DNA from: Xanthobacteraceae bacterium
Lineage (GTDB): Bacteria; Pseudomonadota; Alphaproteobacteria; Rhizobiales; Xanthobacteraceae
DNA length: 64,000 bases
Reading direction: 5' to 3'
NCBI GenBank assembly: GCA_022844485.1
Contig: JALHLQ010000015.1
Coordinates: forward strand, 35,301-99,300
Every line of letters begins with the position of its first letter. Position 1 is the first letter of the stretch. The position numbers and the translations under genes were made by a program. This document shows, in pieces, positions 15,938 to 23,933 of this stretch. Below the pieces are notes generated by a model. The model had not been told where the DNA came from, ran no database searches, and was given only the letters and a program-made list of their open reading frames with translations.

Positions 15938-18910
15938 GTGCTCATCAGGCGCAAAGACGCAACCCCGCAGCGCTCGAAGCTCACCGCGGCCTTCACGGCC
16001 ATGTCCGGTGGCGCGCTCGATCGCCGCACGTTCCTGAAACGCTCCGGCCTTGCCGCGGGCGGGCTCGCCGCACTCGGCACGCTCACGCCCGCCTCGGTGA
16101 AGCGCGCGGAGGCCGGTCCCATGAAACCCGGCGTGCCGATTGTTCTAAAGAAGAACGTCTGCACGCATTGCTCGGTCGGCTGCACCGTCATCGCCGAAGT
16201 ACAGAACGGTGTGTGGGTCGGCCAGGAGCCAGCCTGGGACAGCCCGATCAACCGCGGCACGCATTGCGCCAAAGGCGCATCGGTTCGTGAACTCGTTCAC
16301 GGAGACCGCCGGCTGAAATACCCGATGAAGCTCGCCAACGGCCAGTGGCAGCGACTCTCCTGGGAACAGGCGATCAACGAGATCGGCGACAAGATGCTGT
16401 CGATCCGGGAAAAGAACGGCGCCGACTCGGTCTATTTCCTCGGTTCGGCGAAGTTCTCGAACGAAGGCGCTTATCTTCTGCGCAAGTTCGCGGCTTTCTG
16501 GGGCACGAACAACGTCGACCATCAGGCCCGCATCTGCCACTCGACGACGGTCGCCGGCGTCGCGAACACCTGGGGCTATGGCGCGCAAACCAACAGCTAT
16601 AACGACATCCGCAACTCCAAGACGATCATCTTCATGGGCTCAAACGCTGCCGAGGCGCATCCGGTCTCGCTGCAACACGTGCTGTCCGGCAAGGAGATGA
16701 ACCGCGCCAACATGATCGTCATGGATCCCCGGTTCACGCGAACCGCGGCTCACGCCAACGAATATGTGCGCTTCCGTTCCGGCACCGACATCCCGGTGAT
16801 CTGGGGCATGATGTGGCACATCTTCAAGAACGGATGGGAGGACAAGCAATTCCTCGCCCAGCGCGTTTGGGGCATGGACCAGGTCCGCCGGGAAGTTGAG
16901 AAGTGGGATCCGAAGACCGTCGAGGACGTCACCGGCATTCCAGGAGCGCAACTCGAGCGTGTCGCGAAACTGTTCGCGACCGAGCGGCCCGCCACCTTCA
17001 TCTGGTGCATGGGCGCAACGCAACACACGGTCGGCACCGCCAATGTGCGCGCGTTCTGCAACCTGATCCTCGCAACCGGCAATGTCGGCGCCAACGGCAC
17101 CGGCGCCAACATCTTCCGCGGCCACTGCAACGTGCAGGGGGCGACCGATCTCGGCCTCGATGTCACGACGCTGCCGCTCTATTACGGGCTGGTCGAAGGG
17201 GCATGGCGGCATTGGGCGCGCGTGTGGGAGGTGGAATACGACTGGTTCCAGTCGCGCTTCGACCAGGTGCCCGAAAAGGGCGGGCGCAAGGGTCGCACGC
17301 GCAAGGAGAACATGGAGTTTCCCGGACTCACCTCGACGCGCTGGTTCGACGCGACGAACATGCCGGCCGAGCAGGTCGATCAAAAAGACAACCTCAAGGC
17401 AATGGTCGTCTTCGGACACGGTGGGAATACGATCCCGCGCATGCCGGAAGCCGCCAAGGGCCTGGCCAATCTTGACCTTCTGGTGGTCGCCGATCCGCAT
17501 CCCACAACGTTTGCGGTGCTCGGCGAGCGCAAGGAGAACACCTATCTCTTGCCGATCTGCACGCAGTTCGAGTGCGACGGGTCACGCACCGCGTCCAATC
17601 GCTCGCTGCAATGGGGCGAACAGGTCGTCAAGCCGATCTTCGAGTCGAAGAACGACTATGAGGCGATGTATCTGCTCGCGCGCAAGCTCGGTTTCGCCGA
17701 CCGGATGTTCAAGAACATCAAGCTCGACGGCGCGGCGCCGCTGGCCGAGGACATCCTGCGGGAGATCAACCGCGGCGGATTCTCGACCGGCTATTCCGGC
17801 CAGTCGCCGGAGCGGCTGAAGGCGCATATGAAGAACCAGGACAAGTTCGACCTGGTCTCGCTGCGCGCGGCGAAAGACACGCCGGAGGTCGGCGGCGACT
17901 ATTACGGCCTGCCCTGGCCGTGCTGGGGTACGCCTGCGGTCAAACATCCGGGCACGCACACGCTCTACAACACCAACCTTCATGTGAAGGATGGCGGCGG
18001 CACATTCCGTGCGCGCTTCGGCGTGGAGCGCGAGGTCACGCGTCCCGACGGGACCAAGGCGATGGAAACCTTGCTGGCCGAAGGCTCCTACAGCCAAGGC
18101 TCGGAGATCCGCGACGGCTATCCGGAATTCACCTACGGCCTGCTCAAGAAGCTCGGCTGGGACAAGGAGCTCACGGAGGCTGAGAGGACCACGATCGAGC
18201 GGATCGGCGGCAACAATCCGGACAATGTCGGCTGGGCCATCGACCTCTCCGGCGGCATCATCCGCGTGACGATGGAACACGGCGTCATGGCCTACGGCAA
18301 TGCCAAGGCGCGCGCCGTGGCCTGGAACCTGCCGGACCCGATCCCGGTGCATCGCGAGCCGCTCTACACGCCGCGCGTCGATCTCGTGGCGAAGTATCCG
18401 GCCCGCGCCGACGAGCGCACGTTGCGCATGCCGAATCTGCACACCACGGTCCAGAAGACGGCGGTGGAAAAGGGCATCGCGAGGCAATTCCCGATCATCC
18501 TCACCTCGGGCCGTCTCGTCGAATACGAAGGCGGCGGCGAGGAGACCCGCTCCAACAAGTGGCTCGCCGAACTGCAGCAAGACATGTTCGTCGAGATCAA
18601 TCCGGCGGATGCCTCCTCGCGCAACATCAGGGACGGACAATGGGTGCTCGTGTCCGGACCGGAAATGGAAGCGGGCAAGGCCACGCGCGTAAAGGCGCTC
18701 GTGACCGAACGCGTCGGGCGTGGCGTCGCCTTCATGCCGTTCCACTTCGCCGGCTGGTTCCAACAGGTCGATCAGCGTTCGAAGTATCCGTCGGGGACGG
18801 ACCCGATCGTGCTTGGCGAGTCCGTCAACACGGTCACCACCTACGGTTTCGATCCGGTAACCGCAATGCACGAAGGCAAGGTCACGCTTTGCCAAATTCG
18901 GGCGGCGTGA
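15938..18910 (+). CDS. fdhA: Formate dehydrogenase alpha subunit (molybdenum/tungsten, 4Fe-4S)
   Basis: The 990-aa molybdopterin oxidoreductase carries a Tat signal near the N terminus (DRRTFLKRSGLAAGG, residues 28-42). The first 4Fe-4S site is C75, C78, C82 and C110. The metal ligand position reads ARICHST: Cys200 replaces the selenocysteine of FdnG-type enzymes, followed by the proton-shuttle His201. MGSNAAEAHPVS and the C-terminal guanine-dinucleotide-binding domain (~850-985) are present. It oxidises formate to CO2 in the periplasm and passes electrons to the Fe-S beta subunit. GTG start at 15938 behind AAGGGAGG. Part of the operon with chaperone, Tat-target, beta and gamma genes. Confidence 0.95.
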   Translation: MLIRRKDATPQRSKLTAAFTAMSGGALDRRTFLKRSGLAAGGLAALGTLTPASVKRAEAGPMKPGVPIVLKKNVCTHCSVGCTVIAEVQNGVWVGQEPAWDSPINRGTHCAKGASVRELVHGDRRLKYPMKLANGQWQRLSWEQAINEIGDKMLSIREKNGADSVYFLGSAKFSNEGAYLLRKFAAFWGTNNVDHQARICHSTTVAGVANTWGYGAQTNSYNDIRNSKTIIFMGSNAAEAHPVSLQHVLSGKEMNRANMIVMDPRFTRTAAHANEYVRFRSGTDIPVIWGMMWHIFKNGWEDKQFLAQRVWGMDQVRREVEKWDPKTVEDVTGIPGAQLERVAKLFATERPATFIWCMGATQHTVGTANVRAFCNLILATGNVGANGTGANIFRGHCNVQGATDLGLDVTTLPLYYGLVEGAWRHWARVWEVEYDWFQSRFDQVPEKGGRKGRTRKENMEFPGLTSTRWFDATNMPAEQVDQKDNLKAMVVFGHGGNTIPRMPEAAKGLANLDLLVVADPHPTTFAVLGERKENTYLLPICTQFECDGSRTASNRSLQWGEQVVKPIFESKNDYEAMYLLARKLGFADRMFKNIKLDGAAPLAEDILREINRGGFSTGYSGQSPERLKAHMKNQDKFDLVSLRAAKDTPEVGGDYYGLPWPCWGTPAVKHPGTHTLYNTNLHVKDGGGTFRARFGVEREVTRPDGTKAMETLLAEGSYSQGSEIRDGYPEFTYGLLKKLGWDKELTEAERTTIERIGGNNPDNVGWAIDLSGGIIRVTMEHGVMAYGNAKARAVAWNLPDPIPVHREPLYTPRVDLVAKYPARADERTLRMPNLHTTVQKTAVEKGIARQFPIILTSGRLVEYEGGGEETRSNKWLAELQQDMFVEINPADASSRNIRDGQWVLVSGPEMEAGKATRVKALVTERVGRGVAFMPFHFAGWFQQVDQRSKYPSGTDPIVLGESVNTVTTYGFDPVTAMHEGKVTLCQIRAA

Positions 18911-18923
18911 GGGAGACTGAACA

Positions 18924-19520
18924 ATGGCTCGAATGAAATTCCTCTGCGACGCCGACCGTTGCATCGAGTGCAACGCTTGCGTCACCGCCTGCAAGAACGA
19001 GCACGAAGTGCCGTGGGGCATCAACCGCCGGCGCGTCGTCACGATCAACGACGGCAAGCCGGGCGAGCGGTCGATCTCGATGGCCTGCATGCACTGCACG
19101 GATGCCCCTTGTGCGTCCGTGTGCCCGACAAACTGCTTCTACACGACGGCCGACGGCGTCGTGCTGCATTCGAAGGAACTGTGCATCGGGTGCGGCTATT
19201 GCTTCTATGCCTGCCCGTTCGGCGCGCCGCAGTATCCGCGCGTCGGCAATTTCGGCTCGCGCGGCAAGATGGATAAGTGCACCTTCTGCGCCGGCGGACC
19301 GGAGGCGGATTCGACGCCCGCGGAATATGCCAGCTACGGTTCGAACCGGCTCGCCGAAGGCAAGCTCCCCCTCTGCGCCGAGATGTGCTCGACCAAATCG
19401 CTCCTGGCGGGCGACGGCGAAATCATCGCGCAGATCTACAAGGAGCGCGTCACGCGGCGCGGCTACGGCTCCGGCGCATGGGGCTGGAAGACGGCGTACA
19501 AGGAGACGGTCGCGATCTGA
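18924..19520 (+). CDS. Formate dehydrogenase beta subunit (FDH3-type Fe-S protein)
   Basis: The 198-aa electron-transfer subunit has four cysteine clusters of the DMSO-reductase-type beta family: CIECNACVTAC (residues 13-23), CMHCTDAPCASVCP (~55-68), CIGCGYCFYACP (~87-98), and CTFC with a later CAEMC. It has no C-terminal membrane helix, unlike the longer FdnH, so it matches the short FDH3 beta type. It bridges the catalytic subunit and the membrane cytochrome b. It starts 13 bp after fdhA with a GGGAG upstream and is co-transcribed. Confidence 0.93.
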   Translation: MARMKFLCDADRCIECNACVTACKNEHEVPWGINRRRVVTINDGKPGERSISMACMHCTDAPCASVCPTNCFYTTADGVVLHSKELCIGCGYCFYACPFGAPQYPRVGNFGSRGKMDKCTFCAGGPEADSTPAEYASYGSNRLAEGKLPLCAEMCSTKSLLAGDGEIIAQIYKERVTRRGYGSGAWGWKTAYKETVAI

Positions 19521-19632
19521 GCCCATCCGTTTTCCTGGCCCTTGCGCGACGTGAGGGCCAGGATCGACAAGACCCGCCGCGCGGCCGCTGGACGCCGATT
19601 GCGGACAACGAACGAGGAAAAGGAGGGGTTCA

Positions 19633-20664
19633 ATGATCCGATTTTCAACGTTGCGGGTGCTGATCGCCGCTTTTGCGATCGCGTTTGTCCCCGCCGTCTC
19701 GGCGCCGGCGGGCGCGCAGCAGCCGACATCGGTCAATCCAACCGCCAGCTCGGTGCAGGAGCAGCAGCTCCTGAACACGCTGCGTTCCGGCGACGTCATC
19801 GCCGGACGCGGCACCATTCCCGACCCGCGCGCCCATACGCTGATTCAGCCGGGCGGCCGCGAGTGGACCTACACGCATCAGGTGACGATGCATTGGATCG
19901 GCGCGATCGCGATCCTCGGCATGATCGCGGTGCTTGTCGCCTGGCGGTTAGCGAAAGGCGCGGTGAAGCTCGATCACGGGTATTCGGGCGTGAAGATCAC
20001 ACGCTTTACCGGCTTTGAGCGCTTCATCCACTGGTTCACCGCCGTGTCATTCATCGTACTTGCGCTGTCCGGGCTGAACATCACGTTCGGCAAGACGTTG
20101 CTTCTGCCGCTGGTCGGGCCGGAAGCCTTTGCGTGGCTGTCACAATGGGGCAAATACGCGCACAACTACCTCTCCTTCCCCTTCATGCTCGGCCTGCTCG
20201 TGTTGATCGGCATGTGGGCGCTCCACAATCTCCCGAACAAGGCAGACTTGCAGTGGATCAAGGAGGGCGGCGGCCTGATCCCCGGCAAGCATCCGGCGGC
20301 CGGCAAATTCAATGCCGGCCAGAAGATCATCTATTGGACGGTGGTACTGAGCGGCATCGCGCTGTCGATCACCGGCGTGTTCCTCCTGTTCCCGTTCAAC
20401 TTCGCAGCGACGGTGTCGGGAATGCAGCTCGTACAAATCATCCACGGGATCGTCGGCATGATCCTGGTCGGCGTGATGGTCGCGCATATCTACATCGGCA
20501 CGCCGGTGGGAATGGAGGGCGCGTTCCCCGCCATGGGCAGCGGCGAGGTGGACCTCAACTGGGCCAAGCAACATCACTCGCTCTGGGTCGAGGAGGAGAT
20601 GAGGGGTCGTGGGAAGCCGACCGCGCGTCCGCAAATGCCTCCCAGTGCGATCCCGGCGGAGTAA
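19633..20664 (+). CDS. Formate dehydrogenase gamma subunit (membrane cytochrome b556)
   Basis: The 343-aa protein has an N-terminal signal-like helix (residues ~8-29) and a polar stretch. Several hydrophobic helices with histidine ligands follow: a helix at ~90-110 (HWIGAIAILGMIAVLVAW), RFIHWFTAVSFIVLALSG, YLSFPFMLGLLVLIGMWALH, YWTVVLSGIALSITGVFLLF and IIHGIVGMILVGVMVAHIYI. This is the FdnI/FdoI-type diheme cytochrome b that takes electrons from the beta subunit to quinone. The extra N-terminal region is typical of the FDH3 gamma group. It is the last gene of the operon; a strong terminator lies 30 bp downstream. Confidence 0.92.
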   Translation: MIRFSTLRVLIAAFAIAFVPAVSAPAGAQQPTSVNPTASSVQEQQLLNTLRSGDVIAGRGTIPDPRAHTLIQPGGREWTYTHQVTMHWIGAIAILGMIAVLVAWRLAKGAVKLDHGYSGVKITRFTGFERFIHWFTAVSFIVLALSGLNITFGKTLLLPLVGPEAFAWLSQWGKYAHNYLSFPFMLGLLVLIGMWALHNLPNKADLQWIKEGGGLIPGKHPAAGKFNAGQKIIYWTVVLSGIALSITGVFLLFPFNFAATVSGMQLVQIIHGIVGMILVGVMVAHIYIGTPVGMEGAFPAMGSGEVDLNWAKQHHSLWVEEEMRGRGKPTARPQMPPSAIPAE

Positions 20665-20693
20665 ATACGCCGCTTTCGGGCGCAAGTCAGCCC

Positions 20694-20725
20694 AAGCCGC
20701 CCGGCATTGCGGGCGGCTTTTTTTT
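20694..20725 (+). terminator. Rho-independent terminator of the fdh operon
   Basis: A perfect 10-bp stem, AAGCCGCCCG (20694-20703) and CGGGCGGCTT (20710-20719), with a 6-nt loop, is followed by a run of 8 T (20718-20725). This is the strongest intrinsic terminator on the plus strand of the window. Confidence 0.93.
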
Positions 20726-20832
20726 GAAGCAGGGCTGCGGGTCGCCGCCCCTTGAAAAGGGCAGGCCGGTTTGCGAAGCAATCCGGCAGGGATTGGCTTC
20801 TGATCGAATGGTGCAATGCTCAGGACAGCATT

Positions 20833-21393
20833 ATGCGCGTAATCGGATTGGCCGGCTGGAGCGGGGCGGGGAAGACCACGCTGCTCGCCAAGCTGATCCC
20901 TTTCCTCGCGGCGCGCGGGCTCACGGTCTCGACGCTCAAGCATGCGCATCACGCCTTCGACATCGATCAGCCGGGAAAGGATTCGTTCGAGCATCGCGCT
21001 TCGGGCGCAAGGGAGGTCTTGATCTCCTCCGCTCGCCGCTACGCGCTCGTGCATGAGCTGACCGGCGGTGAGACGGAAGCGACGCTCGCCGACCTGTTGC
21101 GCAGGCTTTCTCCCGTCGATCTCGTCATCGTGGAAGGCTTCAAGGCCTATGCGCATCCGAAGATCGAACTTCACCGCGCGGCGAACCGAAAGCCGCTGCT
21201 CTTCGGCGAAGCGCCGAACATCCGCGCGATTGCCACGGACACGGCGCTCGAGGTGCCGGTGCCGGTGGTGGATCTCGACAATGTCGCGGCGATCGCCGAT
21301 CTCGTGCTTGCGCTGGCCGAGCCGATTGAAACCGTTCTCGCCGCGCTCGGGGCCGCGCCGGCTCCCGAGCGGATCAAGCTGCGGCGCTCCTGA
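20833..21393 (+). CDS. mobB: Molybdopterin-guanine dinucleotide biosynthesis adaptor MobB
   Basis: The 186-aa P-loop GTP-binding protein has Walker A GWSGAGKTTL (residues 8-17). The family-specific segment TLKHAHHAFDIDQPGKDS and the VDLVIVEGFKAYAHPKIEL motif around residues 97-115 follow. MobB binds GTP and assists MobA in attaching GMP to molybdopterin, the cofactor form used by formate dehydrogenase. The start is set at ATG 20833, immediately before the P-loop strand; the frame is open 27 codons further upstream. It is the first cofactor gene after the FDH terminator. Confidence 0.92.
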   Translation: MRVIGLAGWSGAGKTTLLAKLIPFLAARGLTVSTLKHAHHAFDIDQPGKDSFEHRASGAREVLISSARRYALVHELTGGETEATLADLLRRLSPVDLVIVEGFKAYAHPKIELHRAANRKPLLFGEAPNIRAIATDTALEVPVPVVDLDNVAAIADLVLALAEPIETVLAALGAAPAPERIKLRRS

Positions 21394-21419
21394 TTATCCC
21401 GCGCCCTGCAAGAGTGAGT

Positions 21420-21465
21420 GCCCCGGCCGACGCGAAGGCGAAGTTCGCCTGACGGCCGGGGCTTT
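21420..21465 (+). terminator. Strong stem-loop after mobB (possible terminator or attenuator)
   Basis: A perfect 10-bp outer stem, GCCCCGGCCG (21420-21429) and CGGCCGGGGC (21453-21462), encloses an inner hairpin around 21437-21449. Only TTT follows. It lies in the 133-bp gap between mobB and moeA and could reduce read-through. Confidence 0.5.
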
Positions 21466-21526
21466 CAGGGGAGGGATTCGAACCGCGCAATGCTGTAAGA
21501 CAGAGCCGAACCGGAGCCCCCTTTTC

Positions 21527-22780
21527 ATGGCCCAACTCTCCGACGATTGTTTCGCCTTTGGCGGCAAGCTGATGTCGGTCGACGAGTCGGTCGCGCTGAT
21601 TGCGGAGCGCGTGGCGCCGGTCGTCGAGACGGAAACACTCGGCCTGGACGAGGCCGACGGGCGCATCCTGGCGGGCGATGTGGTCGCGCCGATCAACCTG
21701 CCGTCGTTCGACAATTCCGCCGTCGACGGCTACGCGGTGCGCCATGCGGACTTGAACGCCGATGCGGAGACCGTGCTGCCGGTGCGGGGCCGCGTGGCCG
21801 CGGGCGCGGGTGCGAGCGACGCCTTCGAAGGGGGCACCGCGGTGCGCATCTTCACCGGCGCGCCGATGCCGGAGGGCACGGACACTGTCTTCATGCAGGA
21901 GGATGTGCAAACGGAGGACCGGCAGGTGCGCCTGCCAAGCGGGCTCAAACGCGGTGCAAACCGGCGGCTTACCGGCGAGGACGTGCAGAAAGGGGCGCGC
22001 GTGCTCCAGGGAGGCCGCAGGCTTGCGCCGCAGGATATCGGGCTGATCGCCGGGCTCGGCCTGACAACGGTCGCGGTGCGCAGGCGCGTGAAGGTCGCCG
22101 TGTTCTCGACGGGAAACGAGCTCGTCTCGCCCGGCGAGCCGTTGCGGCCGGCCGCGCTCTACGACTCGAACCGGTTCGTGCTTGCCGCGCTGTTGCGGCG
22201 GCTCGGCGCGGAGGTGACCGATCTCGGCATCCTGCACGACGACCCGGCGGTGGTCGCACGCGCGCTAGGCGACGCTGCATCCGGGCACGATCTCATCCTG
22301 ACCTCGGGCGGCGTTTCGACGGGTGAGGAAGACCACGTGAAAGCCGCGGTCGAGCACGCCGGCTCGCTCGTGTTCTGGCGGCTCGCGATCAAGCCCGGGC
22401 GCCCGGTGGCGATGGGCCTTGTCGACGGCACGCCCCTGGTCGGGTTGCCGGGAAACCCGGTCGCGGTGTTCGTCACCTTCGCGAACGTCGTGCGCCCGCT
22501 CGTCCAGCGGCTCGGCGGCGGCGACATCGAGCGCATCATGGCCATGCCGGTGCGCGCCGGCTTCCGCTACAAGAAAAAGGAAGGCCGCCGCGAATATGTG
22601 CGCGTGAGCCTGGTCGCCTCGGCGGACGGCGGGATCGAAGCGAGGAAGCATCCGCGCGAAGGCGCAGGCATCATCACGTCGCTGACGGAAACGGACGGGC
22701 TGGGTGAACTTGCCGAACCCCTCACGCGGGTCGAGCCTGGCGATACGATCGGCTTCTATCCGTATGCGGTGTTGCGGTGA
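21527..22780 (+). CDS. moeA: Molybdopterin molybdenumtransferase MoeA
   Basis: The 417-aa protein shows the MoeA order of motifs: SVDESVALI, LGLDEADGRILAGDV, the signature LPSFDNSAVDGYAV (residues ~65-78), then FTGAPMPEGTDTVFMQED, STGNELV, YDSNRF, SGGVSTGEEDHVK and GLPGNPVAVFV. It inserts molybdate into adenylylated molybdopterin. The start is set at ATG 21527, where the family begins; the upstream open frame has no homology. It belongs functionally with mobB, mobA and fdhD around the FDH genes. Confidence 0.94.
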   Translation: MAQLSDDCFAFGGKLMSVDESVALIAERVAPVVETETLGLDEADGRILAGDVVAPINLPSFDNSAVDGYAVRHADLNADAETVLPVRGRVAAGAGASDAFEGGTAVRIFTGAPMPEGTDTVFMQEDVQTEDRQVRLPSGLKRGANRRLTGEDVQKGARVLQGGRRLAPQDIGLIAGLGLTTVAVRRRVKVAVFSTGNELVSPGEPLRPAALYDSNRFVLAALLRRLGAEVTDLGILHDDPAVVARALGDAASGHDLILTSGGVSTGEEDHVKAAVEHAGSLVFWRLAIKPGRPVAMGLVDGTPLVGLPGNPVAVFVTFANVVRPLVQRLGGGDIERIMAMPVRAGFRYKKKEGRREYVRVSLVASADGGIEARKHPREGAGIITSLTETDGLGELAEPLTRVEPGDTIGFYPYAVLR

Positions 22781-22818
22781 GGTTCTAAACGCTCTCCGCA
22801 AGGGAGACGGAAGCCGGG

Positions 22819-22998
22819 TCAGCTCCTGTTGCCTCGATACCAATCCTTGCCAACGAGGTTGTCGCCGGGATCGGCGATGCGGGCGCCGCCGGTGGTGAAG
22901 GCTTCGGCGGCGCGCTTCTGCCAGACGCTGTCGAGCGTCACGGCGACGCCGAGGGCCAGGATCAGAATTGCGGCCACGGATGCCATGAATGCGCGCAT
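22819..22998 (-). CDS. Small single-helix membrane protein, unknown function
   Basis: The 59-aa product has one N-terminal hydrophobic helix (FMASVAAILILALGVAVTL) and a soluble tail ending ARIADPGDNLVGKDWYRG. The tail pattern STxxxRxxDPGxNLVG is familiar from short hypothetical proteins of rhizobia. A perfect GGAGGG lies 7 bp before the ATG at 22998, supporting translation. It sits between moeA (convergent) and the palindromic repeats. A signal peptide rather than a stable helix is possible. Confidence 0.65.
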   Translation of the reverse strand: MRAFMASVAAILILALGVAVTLDSVWQKRAAEAFTTGGARIADPGDNLVGKDWYRGNRS

Positions 22999-23112
22999 GA
23001 AATGTCCCTCCAAATTTGCCTTCTTTGTCCCAAGACGAGCCTGACCGAGGCGGAAGGAAAGTTCAAGCCCTCACGGTGACGCGGCATGCGCCGCAAAATC
23101 GGCCTGGGCGCC

Positions 23113-23188
23113 CTAGTGGTCCGATTCTAACATTCGCATCCCGTTGCGGCAGGCCATTTTGCGAATGTTAGAATCGAAGGACCACTAG
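23113..23188. repeat. Large palindromic intergenic repeat, copy A
   Basis: The arms run from 23113 (CTAGTGGTCC, then GATTCTAACATTCGCA, ending 23138) to their inverted partner at 23160-23188. The right arm has 3 extra bases (TTC rc) after the decamer. The ends are CTAG. The element would fold into a long hairpin on either strand. A half copy occurs at 26589-26615. Confidence 0.85.
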
Positions 23189-23208
23189 CAAATTCAAATT
23201 GCTAGTGG
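23181..23208. repeat. Junction hairpin between the two palindromes
   Basis: The facing ends of the two large palindromes form their own perfect 10-bp inverted repeat, CCACTAGCAA and TTGCTAGTGG, with loop ATTCAAA (23182-23208). The three hairpins together could extrude as one compound structure. Confidence 0.7.
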
Positions 23209-23277
23209 AGTTTTGGATTTGACATTCGCTTGTGAACCCGCCGCTAGATGGGGCGAATGTCAAATCCACTCCACTAG
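23202..23277. repeat. Large palindromic intergenic repeat, copy B
   Basis: The left arm at 23202-23229 reads CTAGTGGAGT, TTT, GGATTTGACATTCGC. The right arm at 23253-23277 is its inverse without the TTT. It is related to copy A (same CTAGTGG ends and ACATTCGC inner end) but differs in the middle. The last CTAG supplies the TAG stop codon of mobA on the minus strand (23274-23276). Confidence 0.85.
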
Positions 23278-23909
23278 ATGTCAGGGTGCTGCCGCAAGAG
23301 CCGTTCCGCTTCGGCGATGTCCTCAGGCGTATTGGCGTTGAAGAAGGGATCGATTGGGGCAGCCGGCCAGGAGGCCGTGGCCACGCCGTGGCGTGCGGTC
23401 CATCGGTCGATCTTGCGCATGTCCTCGACCACCAGCGCGTGGCGCAAGTCGGCGCGCAGCTTGACCGGCCACACCCCGATCACCGGATGCGTCTGCCCGC
23501 CAGATTCGGCACAGGCCAGCGGCGTTTCGGCCTCTTCTCGCGATGCATGAAGGCGCGCGACAAGATCGTGCGGCAGAAAAGGCGAGTCCGCTGCGACGCT
23601 AACCACCCATTCGAGCGCCGGCGCGTTGGCCGCGGTCCAGTCGAGCGCGGCCAGAATGCCGGCGAGCGGGCCGGCGAAGCCCGGCACGTCGTCAGCCACC
23701 ACGGCCAGCTTCGCAAAGGCGAAGCGCGCGGGGTCGCCATTGGCGTTGAGGATCAGCGCAGCGCATTGCGGGCGCATGCGCGCGATCACGCGATCGAGGA
23801 TCGTGCGCCCGCCGACCGTCTGCATCGGCTTGTCGCCGCCGCCCATCCGGCGCGCCAGCCCGCCGGCGAGGAGAACGCCGAGCGTGGGGGGAATGGCGCG
23901 ATCCGTCAT
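23274..23909 (-). CDS. mobA: Molybdenum cofactor guanylyltransferase MobA
   Basis: The 211-aa nucleotidyltransferase has the nucleotide-binding signature [17 protein letters not shown] (residues 13-29), [12 protein letters not shown], the aspartate-bearing [15 protein letters not shown] (~103-117), and a late [14 protein letters not shown]. It adds GMP to Mo-molybdopterin to give the MGD cofactor of formate dehydrogenase. Its TAG stop lies inside the end of palindromic repeat B. FdhD is encoded 24 bp upstream on the same strand, so the two are probably one transcript. Confidence 0.93.
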   Translation of the reverse strand: MTDRAIPPTLGVLLAGGLARRMGGGDKPMQTVGGRTILDRVIARMRPQCAALILNANGDPARFAFAKLAVVADDVPGFAGPLAGILAALDWTAANAPALEWVVSVAADSPFLPHDLVARLHASREEAETPLACAESGGQTHPVIGVWPVKLRADLRHALVVEDMRKIDRWTARHGVATASWPAAPIDPFFNANTPEDIAEAERLLRQHPDI

Positions 23910-23933
23910 CTCGGAACGGCGTCCCGCGTCAGC

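Noticed and set aside
21465..21500. GGGATTCGAACCGCGC resembling the T arm of a tRNA on the minus strand
   Set aside because: The flanking bases do not pair as a T stem, and no acceptor, D or anticodon arm can be built around it.
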